6,596 bases of DNA, from positions 1 through 6,596 of the forward strand of contig JAGOBQ010000240.1 in the NCBI GenBank assembly GCA_017999215.1, read 5' to 3'. Both the position numbers and the translations under genes were made by a program. Source of the DNA: Thermoanaerobaculia bacterium (GTDB lineage: Bacteria > Acidobacteriota > Thermoanaerobaculia > UBA5066). This document shows, piece by piece, positions 1 to 5,667 of this stretch. The notes beneath the pieces are model-generated. The model saw nothing but the letters and a program-made list of their open reading frames with translations. It had not been told where the DNA came from and did no database searches. Every line of letters starts with the position of its first letter. The first letter of the stretch is position 1.

Positions 1-1728
1 CGCCAGCTCGAGCCCTTCCTCCGCCCGGACCGGGACCGGCGTCCCCTTGAGGACGCCCTTCCTCTTCGCGGCCGCGACGTCGTAGCCGCCCGCCGAAAGC
101 CGCTCGGTCACGAGCTGCTCGCCGCTCTCCCAGGGGAAGTAGTCGCCGAGGTCGAGCCGCTTCGCGAGCTCCTTTGCGATCCACCACCCGGGCTTCGACT
201 CGTACATCGGCGGGACGACCTCCTGCCGGATCGGGAGGAAGGGCTCGGACCAGGGGATCGGGGCGACGTCGTCCCACCGCTCGAGGTACGTCGCCTCGGG
301 GAGGACGACGTCGGCGTAGCCGACGATCTCGGCCGGGAGGACGTCGACGGCGACGAGGAGGTCGAGCTTCTGGATCGCCTCGAGGACCTGCTTTCGCTGC
401 GGGAGCGCCTGGAGGAGGTTCGAGCCGTAGACGATCCACCCCTTGACCGGGCAGCCCTTCGTCATGATCCGGCCCGGGACCGTCGCGTCGCAGACGCCGT
501 GCGAGAGGACCTCCTCGGCGAACGGGTAGATGACGCCGTCGGGGCGGTCCTGCGCCGCCTTCGTCTCCGCCGGGTAGGCCGGGACCGGGTACTTCGGGAC
601 GTTCATCTGCGTCGGGACGAAGATCCCGCCGCGGCGCCCCCAGGAGCCGAGGAGGGCGTTCAGGATCGCGATCGCGCGCGAGCGCTGGACGTCGTCGCCG
701 TACCAGGTGACGTGCCGGCCGGGGTGGACGAGCGAGGCGGGACGGGCGCCCGCGATGAAGCGGGCCGTCTCGACGATCGTCGCGGCCGGGATCGTCGTCT
801 CGGTGAACGCCCACTCCGGCGTCTTGTCGGCGACGTGGGCCTTCAGCTCCTCGAGGCCGACGGCGTGCTTCTCGACGTAGTCGCGGTCGTAGAGCCCTTC
901 GTTCAGGATGACGTGGGTCCAGGCGAGGAGAAGCGCCATGTCCGTGCCCGGCTTGATCGGGAGCCAGTAGCGCGCCTTGCCCGCGGCCGTCGAGAAGCGC
1001 GGGTCGACGACGACGAGCTCGCCTCCCTTCGAGATCATCTGCGCGAAGTCCTGCACCTGCGTGTTGTGCATGTTCTCGCCGAGGTGCGAGCCGATGAGCG
1101 TGAGGACCCGAGAGTGAGCGATGTCGAGGACCTCGGGGGAGCCGAGCGAGGCGCCGTAGGTCAGGTTGAAGCCGACCTCGCGCGGACCGCGGCACTGCCC
1201 GTAGGACGGCGCCGTGACGGTCGCCGAGCCGTAGGCGAAGAGGAGGTGCTTGAAGAACGACCCGCCGAAGCCGTGGGAGAAGAGGGCGACCTTGTCCGGC
1301 CCGCACGTCTCCTTGATCTTGAGGAGCTTCTCGGCCGCGAAGTCGAGGGCCTTCTCCCACGAGACTTCCTCGAAGTCCTGCTTCCCGCGCGCGCCGGTCC
1401 GCCGGAGGAGCGGCTTCTTCAGCCGGTCGGGGTCGTAGAGGAGGCCGGTGCCGCCGGTGCCGCGGGGGCAGAGCCGGCCGCGAGAGAGCGGGTGCTCGGG
1501 GTTCCCGACGAGCTTCGTGACCTTTCCGTCCTTCACGTGCGCGAGGACGCCGCACTTCCAGAAGCAGAGCTCGCAGAACGTCGGGACGACGCGGTCGCCG
1601 TCGGTCCCGGGGTCGTGGACGACGTCGGGGTCGAGGCCCCACCACTTCGTCGTCAGCCCCGAGCCGAGGGCCGCTGCCCCGAGGCCCGCGCCTCCGATCT
1701 GGATGAACTCGCGCCGGGTCGTTGCCAT
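1..1728 (-). CDS. Molybdopterin oxidoreductase, PsrA/PhsA (polysulfide/thiosulfate reductase chain A)-like, partial (C-terminus outside window)
   Basis: Catalytic subunit of a periplasmic, membrane-associated respiratory complex of the DMSO-reductase superfamily. Relatives reduce polysulfide, thiosulfate or similar oxyanions with quinol electrons passed through an NrfC-like Fe-S subunit and an NrfD-like membrane subunit, neither of which lies in this window. The reading frame is uninterrupted for 576 codons to the left edge; family members are about 750 residues, so about three quarters is present. Seen: a twin-arginine signal (TTRREFI, residues 3-9) followed by a Gly/Ala-rich hydrophobic stretch; a [4Fe-4S] motif Cys52-x2-Cys55-x3-Cys59-x27-Cys87; and Cys179 in GQCRGPRE, the expected position of the Mo ligand (ordinary TGC, not selenocysteine). 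Later family-like blocks are VVVDPRFS, KPGTDMALLLAW, YADVVLPEATYLERWDD and ELAKRLDLGDYFPWES. The ATG is preceded by GGAGG five bases upstream. Substrate cannot be read from the sequence; arsenate- or tetrathionate-type relatives are less likely alternatives. Confidence 0.9.
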   Translation of the reverse strand, partial: MATTRREFIQIGGAGLGAAALGSGLTTKWWGLDPDVVHDPGTDGDRVVPTFCELCFWKCGVLAHVKDGKVTKLVGNPEHPLSRGRLCPRGTGGTGLLYDPDRLKKPLLRRTGARGKQDFEEVSWEKALDFAAEKLLKIKETCGPDKVALFSHGFGGSFFKHLLFAYGSATVTAPSYGQCRGPREVGFNLTYGASLGSPEVLDIAHSRVLTLIGSHLGENMHNTQVQDFAQMISKGGELVVVDPRFSTAAGKARYWLPIKPGTDMALLLAWTHVILNEGLYDRDYVEKHAVGLEELKAHVADKTPEWAFTETTIPAATIVETARFIAGARPASLVHPGRHVTWYGDDVQRSRAIAILNALLGSWGRRGGIFVPTQMNVPKYPVPAYPAETKAAQDRPDGVIYPFAEEVLSHGVCDATVPGRIMTKGCPVKGWIVYGSNLLQALPQRKQVLEAIQKLDLLVAVDVLPAEIVGYADVVLPEATYLERWDDVAPIPWSEPFLPIRQEVVPPMYESKPGWWIAKELAKRLDLGDYFPWESGEQLVTERLSAGGYDVAAAKRKGVLKGTPVPVRAEEGLELA

Positions 1729-1733
1729 CTTCA

Positions 1734-1738
1734 CCTCC
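1734..1738 (-). promoter_or_regulatory. Shine-Dalgarno site of the oxidoreductase gene
   Basis: On the minus strand GGAGG (in CCGGAGGTGAAGATG) sits five bases before the ATG at 1728. This fixes the start codon and places the twin-arginine motif directly at the N-terminus. Confidence 0.8.
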
Positions 1739-1769
1739 GGGAGATGTGGAGGAGCGCCGCGGGCGGAAG

Positions 1770-1785
1770 TTCAAGAAGCGCGCCA
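1770..1785 (-). promoter_or_regulatory. Candidate sigma-54 (RpoN) promoter of the oxidoreductase gene
   Basis: The minus strand reads TGGCGCGCTTCTTGAA, against the sigma-54 consensus TGGCACGNNNNTTGCW. It matches 10 of 12 defined positions with the correct spacing. The -24 GG is intact; the -12 dinucleotide is GA instead of GC, which is the main weakness. Transcription would start near 1759, giving a leader of about 31 bases that contains the Shine-Dalgarno site. The divergent operon encodes an NtrC-type activator with a GAFTGA loop, the class that acts only with sigma-54, which supports the call. A 6-bp inverted repeat (CGCGCC-AG-GGCGCG, 1779-1792) overlaps the -24 element but may be chance in such GC-rich DNA. 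Confidence 0.5.
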
Positions 1786-1850
1786 GGGCGCGTCCGGAGA
1801 GCGAATGCTGCTTTGCAACGGGATTGGTCTGAACCTGAGAGATCGTCGCT

Positions 1851-1917
1851 GCGACAAGTCCGTTCACGTGCGACGAGTTGTTTCGCGATCCGTCCTCGGG
1901 ATGAAACACGATGTTTC
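1851..1917. promoter_or_regulatory. Cluster of three candidate activator-binding sites (NtrC-type enhancer region)
   Basis: A perfect dyad GAAACA-CGA-TGTTTC lies at 1903-1917. A related site GCGACG-AGT-TGTTTC is at 1870-1884, and a weaker one, GCGACA-AGT-CCGTTC, at 1851-1865. The last two also share the direct repeat TGCGACnAGT, 19 bp apart; the first two are 33 bp apart, close to three helical turns. Their centres lie about 99, 118 and 151 bp upstream of the predicted sigma-54 start at 1759, the usual distance for enhancer sites of this activator class. They also lie about 70-140 bp upstream of the kinase gene, so autoregulation is possible. Binding by the neighbouring regulator is inferred. 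Confidence 0.45.
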
Positions 1918-1977
1918 GAGCCCGCCTGCCTCGATCACTCCGTTTGCCGCTGCTTCGCCGGGGGGTGCCGGCTCCCG

Positions 1978-1983
1978 TACGAT
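1978..1983 (+). promoter_or_regulatory. Possible -10 element for leaderless transcription of the kinase operon
   Basis: TACGAT fits the TANNNT form of a sigma-70-type -10 hexamer and ends six bases before the ATG at 1990, so transcription would begin at or next to the start codon. The only purine-rich motif, GAGGAG at 1984-1989, abuts the ATG and is too close to act as a Shine-Dalgarno site. The -35 region is poor (TTCGCC at 1954-1959, spacer 18). Confidence 0.25.
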
Positions 1984-1989
1984 GAGGAG

Positions 1990-3225
1990 ATGATCCGTTC
2001 GAACCGCACGCCGGTCTGGATCGTCGTCCTCTCCGTCGTCTTCGCTTCGGCGCTTCTCGGGACGGCCGGGCTGGCGTCGCGGACGCTTCGGCAGCGGGAC
2101 GCGGCCGTTCGCGACGGCGTCCTCTCCCGGGCGGCGCACGAGCTCGAGGCGAGCCTGCGGGGTGTGACGCCCGAGGAGGCGTCGACCGTCCTCCAGGAGT
2201 TCCTGTCGCGGAACGGGGCGTCCATCGACGGGGCGGCGATCGTCGGACCGGCGGGCGTCCTGGCGAGCGCGGGGGCGGACTCCACGGACGGCTACGAGGT
2301 GACGGCGGCGCTCGGTCGCGAGTGGAGGCCGGCCCTGCTCGGGGCGGAGCCGGGCTCCGGAGCCGGTTTCATGGGCGGACGGGGACCCGGTCCGGGTGCG
2401 GGGCGGGGGATGCCCCCGATCCGTCTTCGGTTGCGGCCTTCGCCCGCGCTGGGTCGCGCCCCGGCGCTCGCGGGGCTCGTCCTCGCCGGCGGCGCCGCTG
2501 CGGCCCTGGCCCTCGTCGGACTGGCGATCGTCGCGGCTCGGGGCCTCTCCGAGCGGGCGAGGCGGGAGGCGGCCGAGGCCGAGGGACACCGCCTCGCCAC
2601 GGTCGCGCGGGCGGGAGCCGGCCTCGCGCATCGTCTCCGGAACCCGCTCGCGGTCGTGAAGGGGACGGCCCAGCTCCTCGACGGGCGCGTGCCGGAGAGC
2701 GAACGGGAGCGCGTCGTGCGGGTCGTGACGGCGCGCGGGCGGATGGGGACGATCCTCTCCCGGCTCCTCGATTGCGCGCGCCCGCCCGACCCGCAGCCCG
2801 TCTCGTTCGACCTCGCCGCGCTCGCCAACGAGGTCGCCTCGCGCGCGGGCGACGGAACCGCCGCGGGCGTGGCGCTCCGGTCGGACCATCCGGTCCCGGC
2901 ACGCGCGGATCGCGAGCACGTCGAGACGATCCTGGAGGAGCTGCTCGCGAACGCCCGCGCGTTCGACCCGGAAGGGACGATCGAGGTGACGGCCCGGACG
3001 GAAGGGGGCCGGGCGGTCGTCGAGGTCGCCGACCGGGGACCGGGTCTCGACCTCGACCCGGCGAGCGCCTTCGAGCCGTACGTCACCTCGCGTCCCGACG
3101 GGACCGGCCTCGGGCTGGCGATCGTCCGGTCGCTGGCGGCGGCCAACGGCGGTGCCGCCTCGCTCGCGCCGCGCGTGGGCGGCGGCTGCGTCGCGACGCT
3201 CGCGCTGCCCGGAGAGGGGGCCTGA
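1990..3225 (+). CDS. Membrane sensor histidine kinase of an NtrB/ZraS-like two-component system
   Basis: A 411-residue sensor kinase that should autophosphorylate on His and pass phosphate to the regulator encoded one base downstream. Domains: TM1 about 9-29; periplasmic sensor about 30-157, with no recognised fold and a Gly/Pro/Arg-rich loop at 122-143; TM2 about 158-183; a short charged linker in place of HAMP or PAS domains; HisKA helix with H214 in AHRLRNPL; HATPase_c with N-box LLANA (N321), G1 DRGPGL (348-353), F-box at F361 and G2 GTGLGLAI (371-378). The residue after the phospho-accepting His is Arg rather than the usual Glu/Asp; the rest of the ATP-binding site looks intact. ATG 1990 is chosen because the open frame continues far upstream only as antisense of the oxidoreductase, there is no other start codon close by in frame, and TM1 follows at once. 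The divergent oxidoreductase gene is the likeliest target. Confidence 0.9.
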   Translation: MIRSNRTPVWIVVLSVVFASALLGTAGLASRTLRQRDAAVRDGVLSRAAHELEASLRGVTPEEASTVLQEFLSRNGASIDGAAIVGPAGVLASAGADSTDGYEVTAALGREWRPALLGAEPGSGAGFMGGRGPGPGAGRGMPPIRLRLRPSPALGRAPALAGLVLAGGAAAALALVGLAIVAARGLSERARREAAEAEGHRLATVARAGAGLAHRLRNPLAVVKGTAQLLDGRVPESERERVVRVVTARGRMGTILSRLLDCARPPDPQPVSFDLAALANEVASRAGDGTAAGVALRSDHPVPARADREHVETILEELLANARAFDPEGTIEVTARTEGGRAVVEVADRGPGLDLDPASAFEPYVTSRPDGTGLGLAIVRSLAAANGGAASLAPRVGGGCVATLALPGEGA

Positions 3226-3226
3226 C

Positions 3227-4492
3227 GTGGCGCGGCTCCTCGTCGTCGACGACGAGCCGTCGTTCCGCGCGCTGCTGCGCGACATCCTCGAGGGGGCCGG
3301 CCACGGCGTCACCGAGGCGCGGGACGGCGCGGAGGCGCTCGCTTTCCTGGAGAGGACGGCGTTCGACCTCGTCCTGACCGACCGGAGGATGCCGGCGGTC
3401 GACGGCCTCGAGCTCCTCCGGCGCATCCGCGCGCGGACCTCCCCGCCGCCCGTCGTCGTCCTCACCGCGCACGGCTCGATCCCGGAGGCCGTCGAGGCGG
3501 TCCGGCTCGGCGCCGCGGACTACATCGCGAAGCCGCTGCCGTCTCCGGAGGCGCTCGTCGACCTCGTCGCGAGCCTCCTGCCGCGCGAGGACGACGGCGA
3601 GATCGTGACGGCCGACCCCGCGATGAAGGAGCTGCTCGATCTCGTCGACCGGGTCGCGCCGCGGGACGTCGCCGTCCTCGTCACCGGCGAATCGGGAGCC
3701 GGGAAGGAGCTCGTCGCGCGCCGGCTCCATGCCCGCTCGCCCCGCGCGAATGGGCCGTTCGTCGCGGTGAACGCCGCGGCGCTCCCCGAGACGCTCGCCG
3801 AGAGCGAGCTGTTCGGCGCGGAGCGGGGTGCCTTCACGGGAGCCGACCAGGCGCGCGCGGGTCGCTTCGAGGAGGCCTCCGGCGGGACCCTCTTCCTCGA
3901 CGAGGTGGGGGAGCTGCCGCTCGCTCTCCAGTCGAAGCTCCTCCGCGTCCTCGAGGAGCGCGTCGTGCGGCGGCTCGGGGGGAGCCGCGACCTGCCGGTC
4001 GACGTCCGGCTCGTGGCCGCCACGAATCGGGACCTCACCCGCGAGACGGAAGAGGGCGGGTTCCGGCAGGACCTCTTCTTCCGTCTCGCGGTCGTCGTCG
4101 TGAACGTCCCGCCGCTCCGCGAGCGGCCGGACGACGTGCCGCTCCTCGCGAGGCACTTCGCGGAGCGGCTCGCCGAGCGGCACGGCGTCCCAGTCCCCTC
4201 GCTGACGGACGACGCCCTCGCGGCCCTGTCGGCCCACGCCTGGCCGGGGAACGTCCGCGAGCTGCGGAACGTCCTCGAGCGCTCGGTCGTCGTCCGGGGA
4301 GGAGCGCCGATCCGCACCGCGGACCTCGGCCTCGCCCCGGCCGCGGCGCCCCTCGACCGCGCTCACCGCGAGCGGGAGGCGCTTCTCGCCGCGCTCCGGC
4401 GGACGAGGGGAAAGCGCGAGGAGGCCGCGAGGCTCCTCGGAATCTCGGTCCGTACGCTCTACTACCGCCTCAAGCAGTGGGGAATCGGCTGA
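3227..4492 (+). CDS. NtrC-family sigma-54-dependent response regulator
   Basis: A 421-residue cytoplasmic transcriptional activator, full length for its family. Receiver 1-118: acidic pair D8/D9, phospho-acceptor D52 (LTDRRMP), T80 and K102. AAA+ domain about 128-355: Walker A GESGAGKE (154-161), the sigma-54-contacting loop GAFTGA (201-206), Walker B TLFLDEVGE (221-229), ATNRDL (265-270) and WPGNVREL (339-346). Fis-type helix-turn-helix about 384-419 (GKREEAARLLGISVRTLYYR). An intact GAFTGA implies a true sigma-54 activator. The start is GTG at 3227, one base after the kinase stop, with GGAGAGGGGG six bases upstream; this gives the canonical receiver start MARLLVVDDE. An upstream ATG in the same frame would lie inside the kinase gene and add non-homologous sequence. 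Co-transcribed with the kinase. Expected targets are the oxidoreductase promoter and perhaps the DUF2202 gene. Confidence 0.95.
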   Translation: MARLLVVDDEPSFRALLRDILEGAGHGVTEARDGAEALAFLERTAFDLVLTDRRMPAVDGLELLRRIRARTSPPPVVVLTAHGSIPEAVEAVRLGAADYIAKPLPSPEALVDLVASLLPREDDGEIVTADPAMKELLDLVDRVAPRDVAVLVTGESGAGKELVARRLHARSPRANGPFVAVNAAALPETLAESELFGAERGAFTGADQARAGRFEEASGGTLFLDEVGELPLALQSKLLRVLEERVVRRLGGSRDLPVDVRLVAATNRDLTRETEEGGFRQDLFFRLAVVVVNVPPLRERPDDVPLLARHFAERLAERHGVPVPSLTDDALAALSAHAWPGNVRELRNVLERSVVVRGGAPIRTADLGLAPAAAPLDRAHREREALLAALRRTRGKREEAARLLGISVRTLYYRLKQWGIG

Positions 4493-4536
4493 CCCTCTGG
4501 CCGGGAACAGGCGGTGCTTCTGCAGGGGCCGTGCAG

Positions 4537-4560
4537 GGAGACTGCGAGGTTTGCAGTCCC
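4537..4560 (+). other. Stem-loop after the two-component operon
   Basis: GACTGC (4540-4545) pairs with GCAGTC (4553-4558) around a 7-base loop. Beyond a single-A bulge, GG (4537-4538) extends the stem to CC (4559-4560). It lies 44 bases after the regulator stop and has no T-tract. It could be a weak terminator, an RNA 3'-end stabiliser, or chance. Confidence 0.3.
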
Positions 4561-4610
4561 GCGGACCCTCGGAGAGGCGGTCGATGTCGCGGAAGTCCCT
4601 CTGCCGGAGG

Positions 4611-4616
4611 TGTTTC
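4611..4616 (+). promoter_or_regulatory. TGTTTC half-site upstream of the DUF2202 gene
   Basis: The hexamer is identical to the right arm of two candidate operators in the divergent region (1879-1884 and 1912-1917). The left half here (TGCCGG, 4602-4607) does not complete a dyad. By eye I found TGTTTC/GAAACA only in these two intergenic regions. A role as a second binding region for the NtrC-type regulator is inferred. Confidence 0.25.
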
Positions 4617-4651
4617 ACTGCGGTCGTCGGTCGCTCGGCGCGGCTGGCATC

Positions 4652-4667
4652 GGGCGTGGTTGTCGCT
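4652..4667 (+). promoter_or_regulatory. Weak sigma-54-like promoter candidate for the DUF2202 gene
   Basis: GGGCGTGGTTGTCGCT keeps the required GG-N10-GC spacing (GG 4653-4654, GC 4665-4666) and matches 8 of 12 consensus positions. It would start transcription near 4678, about 41 bases before the ATG. GG-N10-GC is common by chance in DNA this GC-rich, so this rests mainly on its position and on the nearby TGTTTC half-site. Confidence 0.2.
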
Positions 4668-4702
4668 GGTCGAGGCGGCCCGAGACGGTCGCCGCCACAA
4701 CC
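4658..4702 (+). other. Potential structured leader upstream of the DUF2202 ribosome binding site
   Basis: GGCGGC (4674-4679) pairs with GCCGCC (4691-4696) around an 11-base loop, and GGTTGT (4658-4663) pairs with the directly adjoining ACAACC (4697-4702), leaving a one-sided 10-base bulge. The structure ends four bases before the Shine-Dalgarno site, so it could affect translation or mRNA stability. Chance pairing in GC-rich DNA is a real alternative. Confidence 0.25.
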
Positions 4703-4706
4703 GACC

Positions 4707-4712
4707 AAGGAG
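4707..4712 (+). promoter_or_regulatory. Shine-Dalgarno site of the DUF2202 gene
   Basis: AAGGAG lies six bases before the ATG at 4719. It fixes this start over in-frame upstream codons (from 4551) that would place about 56 unrelated residues ahead of an obvious signal peptide. Confidence 0.8.
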
Positions 4713-4718
4713 CCGAAC

Positions 4719-5591
4719 ATGAAGAAGATCGCTTTCCTCGCCGTCCTCCTCCTCGCCACGCCGATCCTCGCCCAGCCCGGCCCTCGCGGCGGACAGGGGA
4801 ACGGCCCGGGCGCCGGGTCGACCGCGCCCGCCGCACCGGCCGCGAACCCCTTCACGACGTACTTCGCCTCTCTCCCGCAGGAGACGCTGAGCTCCGCCGA
4901 GGCCGCGGAGGTCTCCTTCATGCGCGAGGAGGAGAAGCTCGCCCGCGACGTCTACCGCGCTCTCTTCGCCGCTCACGGCGACCGCGCCCTCGCGAACATC
5001 GCGGCGGCCGAGCAGCGCCACATGGACCTCGTGAAGCTCCTCCTCGACCGGTACGGCCTCGTCGATCCGGCCGCGACGGCCGCCCCGGGCGAGTTCAAGG
5101 ACGCGCGGCTCGCGGCGCTCTACACCGACCTCGTGGCGAAGGGGAAGGTTTCGCTCCTCGAGGCGCTGAAGGTCGGCGCGACGATCGAGGACCTCGACCT
5201 CGCCGATCTCGCGAAGGCGCTCGCCGCCTCCGACAACCGGGACGTCGACGCCGTGATGCAGAACCTCGCGAAGGGCTCGCGCAATCACCTCCGGGCCTTC
5301 GTCGGCCGTCTCGCGGCGCTCGGCGCTCCCTTCTCCGCGCAGTACCTCCCGGCCGACGACGTGGCGGCGATCCTCGCCGCGCCGCGGGAGCGGGGCGCGG
5401 TCGACGAGACGGGCAGGCTCCTGCCCGGGACCGGGGCGGGTCCGGGCCGCATGGGGCCTGGCCGTGGACGCGGTCCGGGCGCCGGGAGCAGCACCGGGAC
5501 GTGCGACGGGACGGGGCCGGGCACCGGCACCGGTCCGGGCGCGGGCTTCGGACCCGGCGACGGAACGGGCGCCGGCTGCCCGAACCTGTAG
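4719..5591 (+). CDS. Secreted DUF2202 ferritin-like protein with Gly/Pro-rich tails
   Basis: A 290-residue exported protein. Signal peptide 1-18 (MKKIAFLAVLLLATPILA, then Q19). Next comes a low-complexity Gly/Ala/Pro linker (19-43). The DUF2202 ferritin-like four-helix domain (about 55-212) has the family hallmarks MREEEKLARDVY (68-79), NIAAAEQRHM (93-102), DRYGL (110-114) and GSRNHLRAF (186-194). Candidate metal ligands are E70-E72, the ExxH pair E98/H101 and H190. The C-terminal segment from about 237 is Gly/Pro/Thr-rich with two cysteines (C262, C287) and no predicted helix. The ferritin-like core is usually about 150-170 residues, so the tails make this a long member. The biochemical function of DUF2202 is not established; metal or redox chemistry in the periplasm is inferred from the fold. 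Same strand as the two-component operon but 226 bases away, so probably with its own promoter; possibly in the same regulon. Confidence 0.88.
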   Translation: MKKIAFLAVLLLATPILAQPGPRGGQGNGPGAGSTAPAAPAANPFTTYFASLPQETLSSAEAAEVSFMREEEKLARDVYRALFAAHGDRALANIAAAEQRHMDLVKLLLDRYGLVDPAATAAPGEFKDARLAALYTDLVAKGKVSLLEALKVGATIEDLDLADLAKALAASDNRDVDAVMQNLAKGSRNHLRAFVGRLAALGAPFSAQYLPADDVAAILAAPRERGAVDETGRLLPGTGAGPGRMGPGRGRGPGAGSSTGTCDGTGPGTGTGPGAGFGPGDGTGAGCPNL

Positions 5592-5606
5592 GCGCGAAGG
5601 CGCGCC
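5591..5606 (+). other. Short GC hairpin at the DUF2202 stop codon
   Basis: GGCGCG-AAGG-CGCGCC is a perfect 6-bp stem with a 4-base loop that begins at the last base of the TAG stop. It is the first of three consecutive hairpins before the symporter gene. It could help termination or protect the 3' end; no T-tract follows. Confidence 0.4.
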
Positions 5607-5630
5607 GCGCCGTTCGCGGCCCGAGGACGG

Positions 5631-5661
5631 ACGGGGGGAGAAGGATTCCTTCTCTCCCCGT
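5631..5661 (+). terminator. Strong 14-bp hairpin, probable transcription terminator of the DUF2202 gene
   Basis: The left arm (5631-5644, ACGGGGGGAGAAGG) pairs with the right arm (5648-5661, CCTTCTCTCCCCGT) around the loop ATT. That is 14 pairs, one of them a G-T wobble. It begins 40 bases after the stop. Only two T residues follow, so it is an intrinsic-like terminator without a U-tract. The near-symmetry means it could work from both strands. Confidence 0.55.
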
Positions 5662-5667
5662 TCCGCG

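Noticed and set aside
1803..1817. TTTGCA as a sigma-54 -12 element on the plus strand for the kinase operon
   Set aside because: No GG at the required 10-base spacing upstream.
1865..1870. CACGTG palindrome in the divergent region
   Set aside because: A single 6-base palindrome in GC-rich DNA with no partner site; no bacterial factor is implied.
499..1989. Open frame on the plus strand upstream of and continuous with the kinase gene (apparent 908-residue protein)
   Set aside because: Up to 1728 it is antisense to the oxidoreductase, whose minus-strand translation shows a Tat signal, cysteine motif and family blocks. The plus-strand product is Arg/Glu/Leu-rich with no recognisable domain. 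GC-rich codons leave antisense frames open.
1983..1994. Mini-ORF ATG AGG AGA TGA overlapping the kinase start
   Set aside because: Three codons with no ribosome binding site; the ATG arises from GC-rich sequence next to the kinase ATG and nothing suggests translation.
1864..3465. Long minus-strand open frame across the kinase gene
   Set aside because: Arg/Pro-rich composition with no domain; antisense of a clear histidine kinase and regulator start.
4498..4512. TGGCCGGGAACAGGC as a sigma-54 promoter
   Set aside because: GG-N10-GC spacing is met, but the -12 element lacks TT and the leader would be nearly 200 bases. The candidate at 4652-4667 is better placed, though itself weak.
4477..4722. 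81-residue plus-strand frame between the regulator and DUF2202 genes
   Set aside because: Overlaps the end of the regulator, has no family features, and its frame ends just inside the DUF2202 start. No separate ribosome binding site.
3083..4921. 612-residue minus-strand open frame across the regulator
   Set aside because: Antisense of an unmistakable NtrC-family protein; composition is low-complexity Arg/Glu.
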